A DNA stretch of 35,413 nucleotides from Bacteroidota bacterium (GTDB lineage: Bacteria; Bacteroidota; Bacteroidia; Sphingobacteriales; Sphingobacteriaceae): positions 1 through 35,413 of the forward strand of contig JAHJVW010000135.1 in the NCBI GenBank assembly GCA_018828585.1, written 5' to 3'. A program made the position numbers and the translations under genes. This document shows, piece by piece, positions 23,850-31,045 of this stretch (the stretch's first letter is position 1; the number at the start of each line of letters is the position of its first letter). The notes beneath the pieces are model-generated. The model did not search any database, was not told the DNA's origin, and worked only from the letters and a program-made list of their open reading frames with translations.

Positions 23850-24023
23850 TTGAAACCGACAAAATATTATATCTATCGTCACACCATCGCATTAACCTTT
23901 TTGTTGTTGCTAGGTTTAAGGTTTGGGAAACTCAGAGGCATTTTAATTGTGATTGTCGTTTATTTGGCACTAAATATGGATGCAGTAAGGTGGGTTTATA
24001 ATAAGTATATTAAAGGTGGTTAG
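23850..24023 (+). CDS. Small membrane protein, TTG start, unknown function
   Basis: An open frame of 57 codons starting two bases after the YeeE stop with TTG, and ending TAG at 24021. The predicted peptide begins MKPTKYYIYRHTIALTFLLL, has a second hydrophobic run GILIVIVVYLAL (about residues 30-41), and ends VRWVYNKYIKGG. Two short hydrophobic stretches separated by the basic loop RFGKLRG, and a basic C-terminus, look like a real small membrane protein rather than noise. The frame is closed by a stop at 23826, so TTG 23850 is the first good start. I do not recognise a family. Its position inside the operon, before thioredoxin, suggests a helper of the YeeE pair. Confidence 0.5.
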   Translation: MKPTKYYIYRHTIALTFLLLLGLRFGKLRGILIVIVVYLALNMDAVRWVYNKYIKGG

Positions 24024-24026
24024 GTT

Positions 24027-24089
24027 GTTGGTTTGTTAGTTAATTAGACTGGTAAAACCTAACAAACCAACCAACTAATCACTAACAAA
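24027..24089 (+). promoter_or_regulatory. Competing-hairpin leader upstream of thioredoxin
   Basis: A C-free block is followed by a G-free block that are complementary. GTTGGTTTGTTAG-type bases at 24027-24039 can pair with 24059-24071 (13 bases, 19-base loop). The overlapping segment 24032-24047 can instead pair with 24075-24089 with minor mismatches, so two exclusive structures are possible just before the trxA start at 24098. There is no T-run for an intrinsic terminator. It may tune translation or RNA stability of trxA relative to the sulfur genes upstream. Confidence 0.4.
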
Positions 24090-24097
24090 CTAAAAAA

Positions 24098-24397
24098 ATG
24101 GGAAATTTTAAAGAAATCATTAGTCAGGATAAACCAGTTTTAGTAGATTTTTTCGCTACTTGGTGTGGTCCATGTAAAGCGATGTCTCCAATATTGGAAG
24201 AATTAAAGAAGGAATTGGGAGAAGGAGTTTCCATCATCAAAATAGATGTAGATAAGAATCCGAAGGCTGCTCAGGCCTACAACGTACAAGGAGTACCTAC
24301 TTTAATTTTATTCAAAAAAGGCGAATTAAAATGGCGACAATCTGGTTTGGTTCAAAAGCAACAACTTTTAAATATTATTGCTAGTTTCGCGGCATGA
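24098..24397 (+). CDS. Thioredoxin
   Basis: A 99-residue thioredoxin, slightly shorter than the 105-110 usual, with active site [10 protein letters not shown] (Cys23, Cys26) and the cis-proline loop QGVPTLILF. No signal peptide is seen, so it is cytosolic. It probably reduces persulfides or disulfides formed on operon products, such as the rhodanese domain or the AhpD-like protein. Its stop overlaps the start of the next gene by four bases (ATGA). The chosen ATG follows a 44-base stretch with no G, an unstructured leader of the kind Bacteroidota use in place of a Shine-Dalgarno site. Confidence 0.93.
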   Translation: MGNFKEIISQDKPVLVDFFATWCGPCKAMSPILEELKKELGEGVSIIKIDVDKNPKAAQAYNVQGVPTLILFKKGELKWRQSGLVQKQQLLNIIASFAA

Positions 24398-24636
24398 AAT
24401 TTAAACCGTCGGACCATGTAAAATTAGCATTAATATTATGCGTAACTATTGGTCTTACTCCTTATTATCCTATGCCACACTCTTACGAGAAGTTAAAATG
24501 GCTTTTTGATGGCGGTAATGGAATGCAGCTTTTAGATTATTTTGATTTAGTTTTTCATAATCTACCTTGGTTGTATTTAATATTCACAACAATTTATTGG
24601 TATAAAAAGCGTCAGGAAAAGGAAAATTATTCTTAG
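24394..24636 (+). CDS. Small membrane protein of unknown function, coupled to thioredoxin
   Basis: An 80-residue protein with two hydrophobic segments, [16 protein letters not shown] (about 10-25) and [14 protein letters not shown] (about 57-70), and a basic C-terminus [11 protein letters not shown] recognise no family. A four-base ATGA overlap with thioredoxin makes it very likely to be expressed. It ends exactly where the convergent outer-membrane protein gene ends, with no spacer. One Cys (Cys16) lies in the first segment. Possible role: membrane anchor or partner for the thioredoxin; this is speculation from position. Confidence 0.75.
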   Translation: MKFKPSDHVKLALILCVTIGLTPYYPMPHSYEKLKWLFDGGNGMQLLDYFDLVFHNLPWLYLIFTTIYWYKKRQEKENYS

Positions 24637-25194
24637 TTAAAACCAACTTCCAATACCTAATCCAATAGATTGAACATAAATTTTTCCGCTTGCATTAGAA
24701 AAGTCATCGAAAGATTGATAGTTATATAGTGCTTGTAGAAAATACCTTCCACCTTTTTTTGTTGTTAATATTCCTCCCACTGCTCCTTCATAAGTTAGAC
24801 CTTTGTCGTAATATCGTGAAATGCTCACCGCATAACCAGCAGCTCCTTTAGCAAAGAAATTGAGTTCTTTAGTTTCAATAGGCTTTGCCAAAACATGTAG
24901 GTTTCCAGTAAAAGCCAAAGTATTAAAATTAGCGCCAGAGCCTGTACTTGACTTAAAACTTCCGTTCTCCAAACCAATTCCAAACCCTACTTGAGGCATT
25001 GTAAGGCCAACTACTGTTTTAACATGTAAAGCATTTACTTTTTGATTTGGGAAGGTTTCATTTAATCCAAAAGTATAGCTCAATCCAGTACGATTAAAGA
25101 ATTTGAACTTTTTGGCAGGTTCCGTATCTTTCTGTTGCGCAAAGCTAAGGCTAGTGATTAGTATGAATAAAGTAACTAATAGGGTAGATCTCAT
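24637..25194 (-). CDS. Small outer-membrane beta-barrel-like protein
   Basis: A 185-residue exported protein. ATG 25194 is chosen over ATG 25269 because it places the signal peptide MRSTLLVTLFILITSLSFAQ at the N-terminus. The mature part alternates polar and hydrophobic residues in short strands with many Gly and aromatic residues (TGLSYTFGLNETF, VGFGIGLENGSF, KGAAGYAVSISRYY) and ends VQSIGLGIGSWF, an aromatic C-terminal residue typical of outer-membrane barrels. About 8 strands could fit. No specific function can be given. It is monocistronic, convergent with the sulfur operon and divergent from the polyprenyl synthase gene. Confidence 0.75.
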   Translation of the reverse strand: MRSTLLVTLFILITSLSFAQQKDTEPAKKFKFFNRTGLSYTFGLNETFPNQKVNALHVKTVVGLTMPQVGFGIGLENGSFKSSTGSGANFNTLAFTGNLHVLAKPIETKELNFFAKGAAGYAVSISRYYDKGLTYEGAVGGILTTKKGGRYFLQALYNYQSFDDFSNASGKIYVQSIGLGIGSWF

Positions 25195-25288
25195 TGTAAT
25201 TATAAATTTATGAAGTAAAGATATATAAAAGCCGCAGTTAAGACCTTTATCCCTCAAAATTACCTTCAAATTATCCGCTTTTTTACCT

Positions 25289-25296
25289 TATGTTTG
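25289..25296 (+). promoter_or_regulatory. Bacteroidota-type -7 element for the polyprenyl synthase gene
   Basis: TATGTTTG matches TAnnTTTG exactly and lies 34 bases before ATG 25331. Transcription would begin a few bases downstream, near 25302, giving a leader of roughly 30 bases for ATG 25331 but only about 10 for ATG 25313, which favours the later start. A clear TTTG -33 box is not seen. Confidence 0.5.
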
Positions 25297-25330
25297 CAAA
25301 CCGAACCCACAAATGCTTGTTTGGATGGCA

Positions 25331-26302
25331 ATGCTGAAGCTCGACGAGATAAAAAAACCCATAGAAAAAGAAATTGATGCTTTCGAAGAAAAGTTTAAAA
25401 CTTCGATGCAGAGCTCAGTACCTCTTTTAGACCGAATCACCCACTACATCGTAAAAAGAAAAGGAAAGCAAATGCGCCCGATGTTTGTTTTCTTTTCCGC
25501 AAATATTTGTGGGGGGATTACAGAATCTACCTATCGTGGTGCCGCCTTGGTAGAATTATTACACACCGCTACCTTGGTGCATGATGATGTGGTGGATAAT
25601 TCCTTTGAACGTCGCGGTTTTTTCTCTATCAATGCTTTATGGAAGAATAAGATTGCCGTTTTAGTAGGCGACTATTTACTTTCTAAAGGGTTACAACTTT
25701 CTGTAGATAATGGTGAATTTAAGTTATTAAAGATTGTCTCTGATGCGGTACAACAAATGAGCGAGGGCGAATTACTGCAAATAGAAAAGGTAAGGCGAAT
25801 GGATATTAGTGAGGAAGTTTATTACGAAGTCATTCGTCAAAAAACTGCTTCTCTAATTGCTTCTTGTTGTGCTGCTGGTGCAGCTTCTGCTGGTGCCGAT
25901 GAGGAAACAGTGAAATTGATGCACTCTTTTGGAGAGAAAGTTGGAATTGCTTTTCAAATAAAAGATGATTTATTTGATTTTGGACTAGATGATGTAGGGA
26001 AACCAAAAGGAATAGATATTAAAGAGAAAAAAGTGACACTTCCACTAATATATGCATTAAACAAAGCTGCAAAAGCCGAGAAAAAGAAGATGATTAATTT
26101 GGTAAAAAACCATAATGATGACCCGATGAAGATTAATCAAATCATAGATTTTGTGCATCAGAGTGGTGGTTTAGCTTACGCCGAGCAAGAAATGATGAAA
26201 TATCAAGCTCAAGCTTTTGAGATTTTAAATACTTTCCCCAATACCGAATCTAAAGCAAGCTTAGCCGATTTAGTACGCTTTACCACAGAAAGGAAAAAAT
26301 AG
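25331..26302 (+). CDS. Polyprenyl (octaprenyl-type) diphosphate synthase
   Basis: Trans-prenyltransferase that elongates isoprenoid diphosphates with IPP, giving the side chain of menaquinone. Starting at ATG 25331 gives 323 residues (MLKLDEIKKPIEKEID), the normal length; in-frame ATGs at 25313 and 25325 are possible but leave almost no leader after the predicted promoter. The first Asp-rich motif is LVHDDVVDNS, with RRGF supplying the following basic residues, and the second is KDDLFDFGLDD with GKPKGIDIKEKK. KGKQMRPMFVFF near the N-terminus is also conserved. It starts the operon with the terC-like gene, whose ATG follows its stop directly. Confidence 0.92.
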   Translation: MLKLDEIKKPIEKEIDAFEEKFKTSMQSSVPLLDRITHYIVKRKGKQMRPMFVFFSANICGGITESTYRGAALVELLHTATLVHDDVVDNSFERRGFFSINALWKNKIAVLVGDYLLSKGLQLSVDNGEFKLLKIVSDAVQQMSEGELLQIEKVRRMDISEEVYYEVIRQKTASLIASCCAAGAASAGADEETVKLMHSFGEKVGIAFQIKDDLFDFGLDDVGKPKGIDIKEKKVTLPLIYALNKAAKAEKKKMINLVKNHNDDPMKINQIIDFVHQSGGLAYAEQEMMKYQAQAFEILNTFPNTESKASLADLVRFTTERKK

Positions 26303-27346
26303 ATGAGCCATGAACTGATCTTCTTTGGTGGGTTTACATTTTTCATTATTTTAATGTTAGCCCTTGATTTAGGGATCTTCCATAAACAAGATAAACCAGT
26401 TTCTTTTTCTCAGGCTGCGGTGATGAGTGCTGTTTGGGTTAGTTTTGCCATCTGCTTTTATTTCTTTTTAAAGACCGAAGGACAGGAGCTTCACAATATT
26501 CAAACCCAAACACAACTTGAACAAATAGTTAAATCGCATCAGCATCAAATCAGTGTTAATTCAACTAATTTTCAAGAGAATCTTAATCGCTATAAAGAGA
26601 ACTTAAGTTTAGAATTTATTACGGGTTATATAATAGAATATGCACTATCTGTAGATAATATTTTCGTGATGGTGCTCATATTTGCAGCCTTTGGAGTGAA
26701 GGAGAAATATTATCACAGAGTATTATTTTGGGGAATTTTAGGTGCCATTATTATGCGCTATATCTTTATTTTTCTAGGGGCAACTTTGGTGAATCAGTTT
26801 AGTTGGATATTATATGTCTTCGGTGCTTTCTTAATTTATTCGGGAGGAATGATGTTTTTTACCAATGATAACGAAGAGATAGATGCTGAAAATCATAAAG
26901 TAGTAAAGCTTGCCTCTAAATACTTTGCTGTTTACCCTAGATTTGTAGGCAAAAAGTTTTTCGTAAAAGAAAATGGTAGAAGATTTATTACGCCACTTTT
27001 TTTGGTTTTACTCATCATAGAATTTACTGATGTGATTTTTGCAGTAGATTCTATCCCAGCAATCTTCTCTATCACTAAAGATCCTTTTATCGTTTTCTTT
27101 TCCAATATTTTTGCGGTTTTGGGTTTGCGTTCCATGTTTTTTCTATTGGTAAATGTGATTCAGAAATTTCATTATTTGCAAACTGGATTGGCTGTTTTAC
27201 TGGTGTTCATAGGTGTCAAAATGTTGGTACATCACTGGCTAACGCTTTGGGGATTTACCACTATACATTCACTTTTCGTAATTGTGGGGATTTTAACAGT
27301 GAGTGTTGTTGCGTCTTTGATTTTCCCTAAAAAAGAAACAGCCTAA
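26303..27346 (+). CDS. TerC/Alx-family integral membrane protein (metal ion exporter family)
   Basis: A 347-residue membrane protein with about 9 hydrophobic segments. Family signatures are the acidic membrane motifs EYALSVDNIFVMVLIF (about 113-128) and LLIIEFTDVIFAVDSIPAIFSIT (about 237-259), which carry the conserved Asp residues of TerC/Alx. Between the second and third hydrophobic stretches is a polar loop of about 45 residues. Several members export manganese, and others take part in loading metals into exported proteins. No yybP-ykoY-type manganese riboswitch is visible upstream; the start abuts the stop of the prenyl synthase gene, so it is co-transcribed. Confidence 0.9.
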   Translation: MSHELIFFGGFTFFIILMLALDLGIFHKQDKPVSFSQAAVMSAVWVSFAICFYFFLKTEGQELHNIQTQTQLEQIVKSHQHQISVNSTNFQENLNRYKENLSLEFITGYIIEYALSVDNIFVMVLIFAAFGVKEKYYHRVLFWGILGAIIMRYIFIFLGATLVNQFSWILYVFGAFLIYSGGMMFFTNDNEEIDAENHKVVKLASKYFAVYPRFVGKKFFVKENGRRFITPLFLVLLIIEFTDVIFAVDSIPAIFSITKDPFIVFFSNIFAVLGLRSMFFLLVNVIQKFHYLQTGLAVLLVFIGVKMLVHHWLTLWGFTTIHSLFVIVGILTVSVVASLIFPKKETA

Positions 27347-27365
27347 AAGATTTCAATAGAGATTT

Positions 27366-27806
27366 TTAGAGTGAAAACTCCATTCTATACAAATCAAAAC
27401 CAACAGCCCAAAAATCTTTAATAATTTCTTTGGTTTTAAAACCGAATTTCTCATAAAATGGATAAACCAATTGGGAAGTCCTAACAGAAATAGTTTTAAC
27501 GGTGGGATATGTTTTTAATTTATCTATCCTAAAATGCGTAAGTAGGGTTCCAAATCCCTTTCCTTGATGCTGAGGATGAAAAATGTCCCAGCTTAACTTG
27601 CCAACACTTAAATCTTCAGAAAAGTTGAAGCCACCGCACCCTAAAATTTCTTTTTCCATTTCTATAACGAAGAAATTTTCAGCATGATTTTCTAAATAGT
27701 AGCGTAAATCTTTTTCTTCTTCTTTAGCAAAATAAAGAGGGGTGTTAAGTTTTAATAGTTTGATTATTGCTTCGTAATCTTGTTTTTGAACTGTTCTAAT
27801 TTGCAC
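27366..27806 (-). CDS. GNAT family N-acetyltransferase
   Basis: A 146-residue single-domain acetyltransferase. The acetyl-CoA pyrophosphate loop is HQGKGFGTLLTHF (about residues 84-96), preceded by the beta-4 strand VGKLSWDIFHP and followed by VRTSQLVYPFYEKFGFK, the motif B region with the common YPFYEKFGF ending. The acceptor substrate is unknown. It converges on the terC-like gene with 19 bases between stop codons, and is separated by 88 bases from the SDR gene upstream, so it may be transcribed alone. Confidence 0.85.
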   Translation of the reverse strand: MQIRTVQKQDYEAIIKLLKLNTPLYFAKEEEKDLRYYLENHAENFFVIEMEKEILGCGGFNFSEDLSVGKLSWDIFHPQHQGKGFGTLLTHFRIDKLKTYPTVKTISVRTSQLVYPFYEKFGFKTKEIIKDFWAVGFDLYRMEFSL

Positions 27807-27894
27807 CGTTTACTTATTAAACCAATTTTATACTCGTTATTTTGATAAATTTTGTTCTTATCTAACAATATTTTGTCTTTTACGATTTTTTAAT

Positions 27895-28656
27895 TTAATT
27901 CCCTTTAATCCAACCACCATCAACCGCTAGCGATTGACCAGTGATATAACTAGCTCTTTCACTTAGTAAAAACGCAGCTGCACCAGCAAACTCAGAAGGT
28001 TTACCAAAACGTTTCATCGGAATGGTTTCTTTCACTTCATTGACTTTAGGATTTTTCTCAATTAGTCCTTCTAAACGGTTGGTGCTGGTATAACCCGGCA
28101 TTAAGTTATTTACAGTAATACCATAGGCAGCCACTTCATTGGATAAGCTTTTAACCAAACCTAATAGACTAGTTCTTACCGCATTGGATGAGATTAAATT
28201 ATCGGCAGGTTGTTTTAAAGTGATAGATGTAATGGTTAAAATTCGGCCATAACCTTTAGCTTTCATAGTTGGTAAAACTTGTTGAATGATATCTACGGCA
28301 CTTAAGAATAAAGCGTTGTAAATATTCTTCCAGTCTTCTAAATTAAATTGCTCGAATGGTCCAGAGGCTGGTCCACCAGCATTGGTTACTAAAATTTGTA
28401 TATTTCCAAAGGCTTTAACACTTTCCATCACCAAGTTCTTGCGTTGCTTTTCATCGGTTAAATCGCATACAATGGCTGCTACATGATTTGGCGCAATTAC
28501 TTCAATTTCGGCTTTTGTTAGTTGTAAAGCAACTTCATCAGTCCCACAAATAATCACTTTTGCACCTTCTTTAGCTAACTCCAAAGCAACAGCTTTTCCT
28601 AAACCTTTGCTTGATGCCAATACCAGAGCAACTTTATCTTTTAATCCTAAATCCAT
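27895..28656 (-). CDS. SDR-family oxidoreductase-like protein lacking the catalytic Tyr and Lys
   Basis: A 253-residue Rossmann-fold protein of the short-chain dehydrogenase/reductase superfamily. The cofactor loop is ASSKGLGKA instead of TGxxxGIG, and NAG is kept in VTNAGGPASGP (about 91-100). The Ser of the tetrad lies in ITSITLKQP, but the expected YxxxK reads SNAVR (Ser157, Arg161), so both key residues are missing. These features match a recognised ketoacyl-reductase-like SDR group with an imperfect catalytic tetrad. C-terminal ITGQSLAVDGGWIKGN is typical of SDRs. The start overlaps the cupin stop by one base. It may reduce substrate by another route or serve as a binding protein. Confidence 0.87.
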   Translation of the reverse strand: MDLGLKDKVALVLASSKGLGKAVALELAKEGAKVIICGTDEVALQLTKAEIEVIAPNHVAAIVCDLTDEKQRKNLVMESVKAFGNIQILVTNAGGPASGPFEQFNLEDWKNIYNALFLSAVDIIQQVLPTMKAKGYGRILTITSITLKQPADNLISSNAVRTSLLGLVKSLSNEVAAYGITVNNLMPGYTSTNRLEGLIEKNPKVNEVKETIPMKRFGKPSEFAGAAAFLLSERASYITGQSLAVDGGWIKGN

Positions 28657-29015
28657 TATTTCCTTAAGTATGCGTCAGAACCATCAATCCAATCTTGTCT
28701 TGGTGGAGCGAAAGTGTCAATTTCAATTACTTTACCAATCATTAAGGCTCTATGTCTGCGATTTTCTGGAATCACAATCGATTCGCCTGGTAAAATATCA
28801 AGGTGTTTATCCTCTACATCATCAAACCAAAAACGTAGCGTACCTTCAAAAACTTCGGTAACTTGTTCATTATGATGCGAATGCCAAGGCACTTCAAATC
28901 CATCTTCAAATTCCATTTTGGCAATCATCACTTTCTCTCCATGAATAAATTGTCGTTTCATTTTTTCATTTACCTGTTCTACTGGAACACTGCTCCAACT
29001 GATTTTCTCTATCAT
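28656..29015 (-). CDS. Cupin-domain protein
   Basis: A 119-residue single cupin barrel. Motif 1 is VPWHSHHNEQVTEVFEG (His45, His47 and Glu50 or Gln51 as metal ligands) and motif 2 is LPGESIVIPENRRHRAL (His88). The length and single domain suit small metal-binding isomerases, dioxygenases or sensors; the reaction is not evident. It lies 5 bases after ilvE and overlaps the SDR gene, so the three are one operon. A role around branched-chain keto acid chemistry is an inference from position only. Confidence 0.85.
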   Translation of the reverse strand: MIEKISWSSVPVEQVNEKMKRQFIHGEKVMIAKMEFEDGFEVPWHSHHNEQVTEVFEGTLRFWFDDVEDKHLDILPGESIVIPENRRHRALMIGKVIEIDTFAPPRQDWIDGSDAYLRK

Positions 29016-29020
29016 TATGT

Positions 29021-30094
29021 TTAGTTTATTTCTTCAAATACCTCAACTGGCACTAACCAATTGCGTTTATCTGCTATGGTGCCAGCTCTTAAGCCGTTAA
29101 TTTCTTTAAAAAGCATGTTGCTAATTTCTCTTTCTTCAACATTAGGTAAAACCATTAAAGTATCATCATGTGTAATTTCAGAAATATGAGAAACCACTGC
29201 TGCAGTTCCTGATCCAAAAGCTTCTTTTAATTCGCCTTTTTCATGGGCGGCTATAATTTCATCAATGTAAATATCTCTAATCTCAACTTTTATATTTTTC
29301 TCTTTTAAGATGTCAATAAAATAAGTTCGATTAGTCCCTTTTAATACTGCTCCAGATAGCTTTGGTGTTAATACGGTATCGCCAATTACAAAAAACAAAT
29401 TCATCATTCCGGCTTCTTGTACTTTTTTAAATTCGGGACTTTCTAACCAAACTATTTGGTCGAATCCTTTTTGTTTGGCTAACTCGCTAGCCTTTAATGA
29501 GCCAGCATAATTACCTCCAGTTTTTGCTTCACCTGTTCCACCGGGCACTGCTCTAATTAATGTTTGTTCTGTAACTAAGCGAACGGGTTTTGTAAAATAG
29601 GGCTGAACTGGACTGGTATAAATGTAAAATGTATAAGTATCTGAAGGGGTAACTGCTAGTGAACTTTCTGTAGCAATCATGGTTGGGCGTAAGTATAAAG
29701 CGCTTCCTTCTGCTTTTGGAATCCATTTAATTTCTGTAGCGATGATCGCTTTTAAAGCTTTTAAAAAAACATCTTGAGAAACTGAAGGCATACACATACG
29801 CTCTGCAGAAAGGTTAAAACGCTCGATATTCAAATCAGGACGTAATAGTTTTGGGACGCCATCTATTCCCATCGTTGCTTTCATGCCTTCAAAAATACAT
29901 TGGCAATATTGTAGGGCTTTTGATTGAGGATCGAGGACAAAACCTTGATAAGGAATAATTCTGAAATTCCCCCATGCCCCATCAGCATATTCCATCACAA
30001 ACATGTGATCTGACGTATTTTTGCCAAAAGGGATATCATCAAAATCAATATCTTCTAATTTTGAATGTTGCGTTTTGGTAATTTTAATATCCAT
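29021..30094 (-). CDS. ilvE: Branched-chain amino acid aminotransferase
   Basis: PLP-dependent class IV aminotransferase of 357 residues, the length of the eukaryote-like BCAT branch. It transfers the amino group between glutamate and the keto acids of leucine, isoleucine and valine. The PLP lysine is Lys191 in GEAKTGGNYAGSL. Other signs are QCIFEGMKA (about 65-73), ALYLRPTMIATES, and the C-terminal EAFGSGTAAVVSHISEI, where Gly/Thr bind the phosphate. It is the first gene of the ilvE-cupin-SDR operon. The 264-base upstream gap holds a 10-base inverted repeat (30189-30198 with 30244-30253) and a terminator-like hairpin for the previous gene, but no clear attenuator peptide. Confidence 0.94.
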   Translation of the reverse strand: MDIKITKTQHSKLEDIDFDDIPFGKNTSDHMFVMEYADGAWGNFRIIPYQGFVLDPQSKALQYCQCIFEGMKATMGIDGVPKLLRPDLNIERFNLSAERMCMPSVSQDVFLKALKAIIATEIKWIPKAEGSALYLRPTMIATESSLAVTPSDTYTFYIYTSPVQPYFTKPVRLVTEQTLIRAVPGGTGEAKTGGNYAGSLKASELAKQKGFDQIVWLESPEFKKVQEAGMMNLFFVIGDTVLTPKLSGAVLKGTNRTYFIDILKEKNIKVEIRDIYIDEIIAAHEKGELKEAFGSGTAAVVSHISEITHDDTLMVLPNVEEREISNMLFKEINGLRAGTIADKRNWLVPVEVFEEIN

Positions 30095-30188
30095 GAATAG
30101 ATTTATTGGTTAAGTATTCACTTTAGAAATGAATTTTAAAGGTAGCAATTTTTTGATTTGGCTATCCATGTTGGCAATGATTTAATTG

Positions 30189-30253
30189 TAATTATTGGGT
30201 TGCAAAAGCTGGAAGAATAAAAATTCACGTTTTATTACAAAAGCCAATAATTA
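30189..30253. repeat. Inverted repeat upstream of ilvE
   Basis: TAATTATTGG at 30189-30198 is matched exactly by CCAATAATTA at 30244-30253, with 45 bases between. The arms lie about 95-160 bases before the ilvE start on the - strand. It could be a regulator site or a weak RNA structure; nothing else in the gap resembles a gene. Confidence 0.3.
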
Positions 30254-30302
30254 TAACCCTAATTATAGCGATAGCTTTTTTGCTTTTGAATTATAGGTCA
30301 GC

Positions 30303-30330
30303 AAAAAAATAGCCTAAAGAGAGACTCTTT
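30303..30330 (-). terminator. Probable intrinsic terminator after the FMN reductase gene
   Basis: Read on the minus strand, AAAGAG-TCT-CTCTTT (30330-30316) is a perfect six-base stem, followed six bases later by seven T residues (30309-30303). It lies about 30 bases after the reductase stop codon and before ilvE. The stem is AT-rich, so termination may be partial. Confidence 0.4.
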
Positions 30331-30358
30331 GAATTTAAGAAGTAGCAGCGTTGCTTTT

Positions 30359-30880
30359 CTAAAATTTTATAAATCGATCTATTTGCTGATTGGTAAATTT
30401 TAGGGTGTCTTCTTTATAAAGATGATGCACTTTGTTAAGCTCTAAATTAATGTAGGGAATATGTATTTTTAGTGGTAACACATGAAGATTGGCATAATTG
30501 CAAACGCCAGTGAAGTGATCAATTCCACGAATATTTCCATATTTTCCTGTTGAAATACCTACTAAGGCCGCTTTTTTATCAAAAAATGAATTTGGATAGG
30601 CGCAAGCATCAACAAAAAGTTTCAATATGCCAGGGTAACTACCATTATACTCTGGAATAACGAAGATCAGTTTTTCTGCAGCATCTATTTGAGTTTGAAA
30701 ATCTTGAAAATCGGTATAATTTTTTTGATAAGAATTTGGGCTAATTAAAGATTCTGGAAGATTGCACAAATCTAAAATAGTAGAATCGATACCTTTTTCG
30801 GCTAAAACTTTTTGGTAATACTTTGATACTTTAAAGGTATTGCTATTTGGTCGGTTGGTACCCGAAACAATTAATATCAT
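30359..30880 (-). CDS. NAD(P)H-dependent FMN reductase-like flavoprotein
   Basis: A 173-residue flavodoxin-fold protein. ATG 30880 is chosen because it opens directly on the first beta strand and phosphate loop, MILIVSGTNRPNSNT; the longer frame to 30985 adds an unconserved Lys/Tyr-rich leader overlapping the par promoter region. The flavin-contact motif is VIPEYNGSYPGILKLF (about 74-89), and GISTGKYGNIRG matches the third FMN loop. Family members reduce FMN, quinones or azo compounds using NAD(P)H. It is divergent from parA and appears monocistronic. Confidence 0.88.
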   Translation of the reverse strand: MILIVSGTNRPNSNTFKVSKYYQKVLAEKGIDSTILDLCNLPESLISPNSYQKNYTDFQDFQTQIDAAEKLIFVIPEYNGSYPGILKLFVDACAYPNSFFDKKAALVGISTGKYGNIRGIDHFTGVCNYANLHVLPLKIHIPYINLELNKVHHLYKEDTLKFTNQQIDRFIKF

Positions 30881-31045
30881 GCGCTCTTTTTGTTTATAAA
30901 TTGCTTTAACGTGTGGAAATTGATATTGTTTAAATTTGTATCTTGCCGACTTGTTGAAAAACGTTAAATATTGGCTAAAATACAAAAAATAGCCTATTTT
31001 TAACTTAAAACATTGTAAACAAGAAGCTTCAAAGGATAATCATAC

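Noticed and set aside
23816-24001. A 61-codon ATG-started frame downstream of the second YeeE gene.
   Set aside because: It starts inside the YeeE coding region and lacks hydrophobic or family features. The TTG frame at 23850-24023 covers the same DNA with a far more protein-like sequence.
26200-26302. A manganese riboswitch controlling the terC-like gene.
   Set aside because: The start codon directly follows the prenyl synthase stop, leaving no room for a leader RNA.
30881-31045. A parS centromere site near parA/parB.
   Set aside because: I looked for a palindrome centred on CACGTG in the spacers around the par operon and found none; parS may lie elsewhere.
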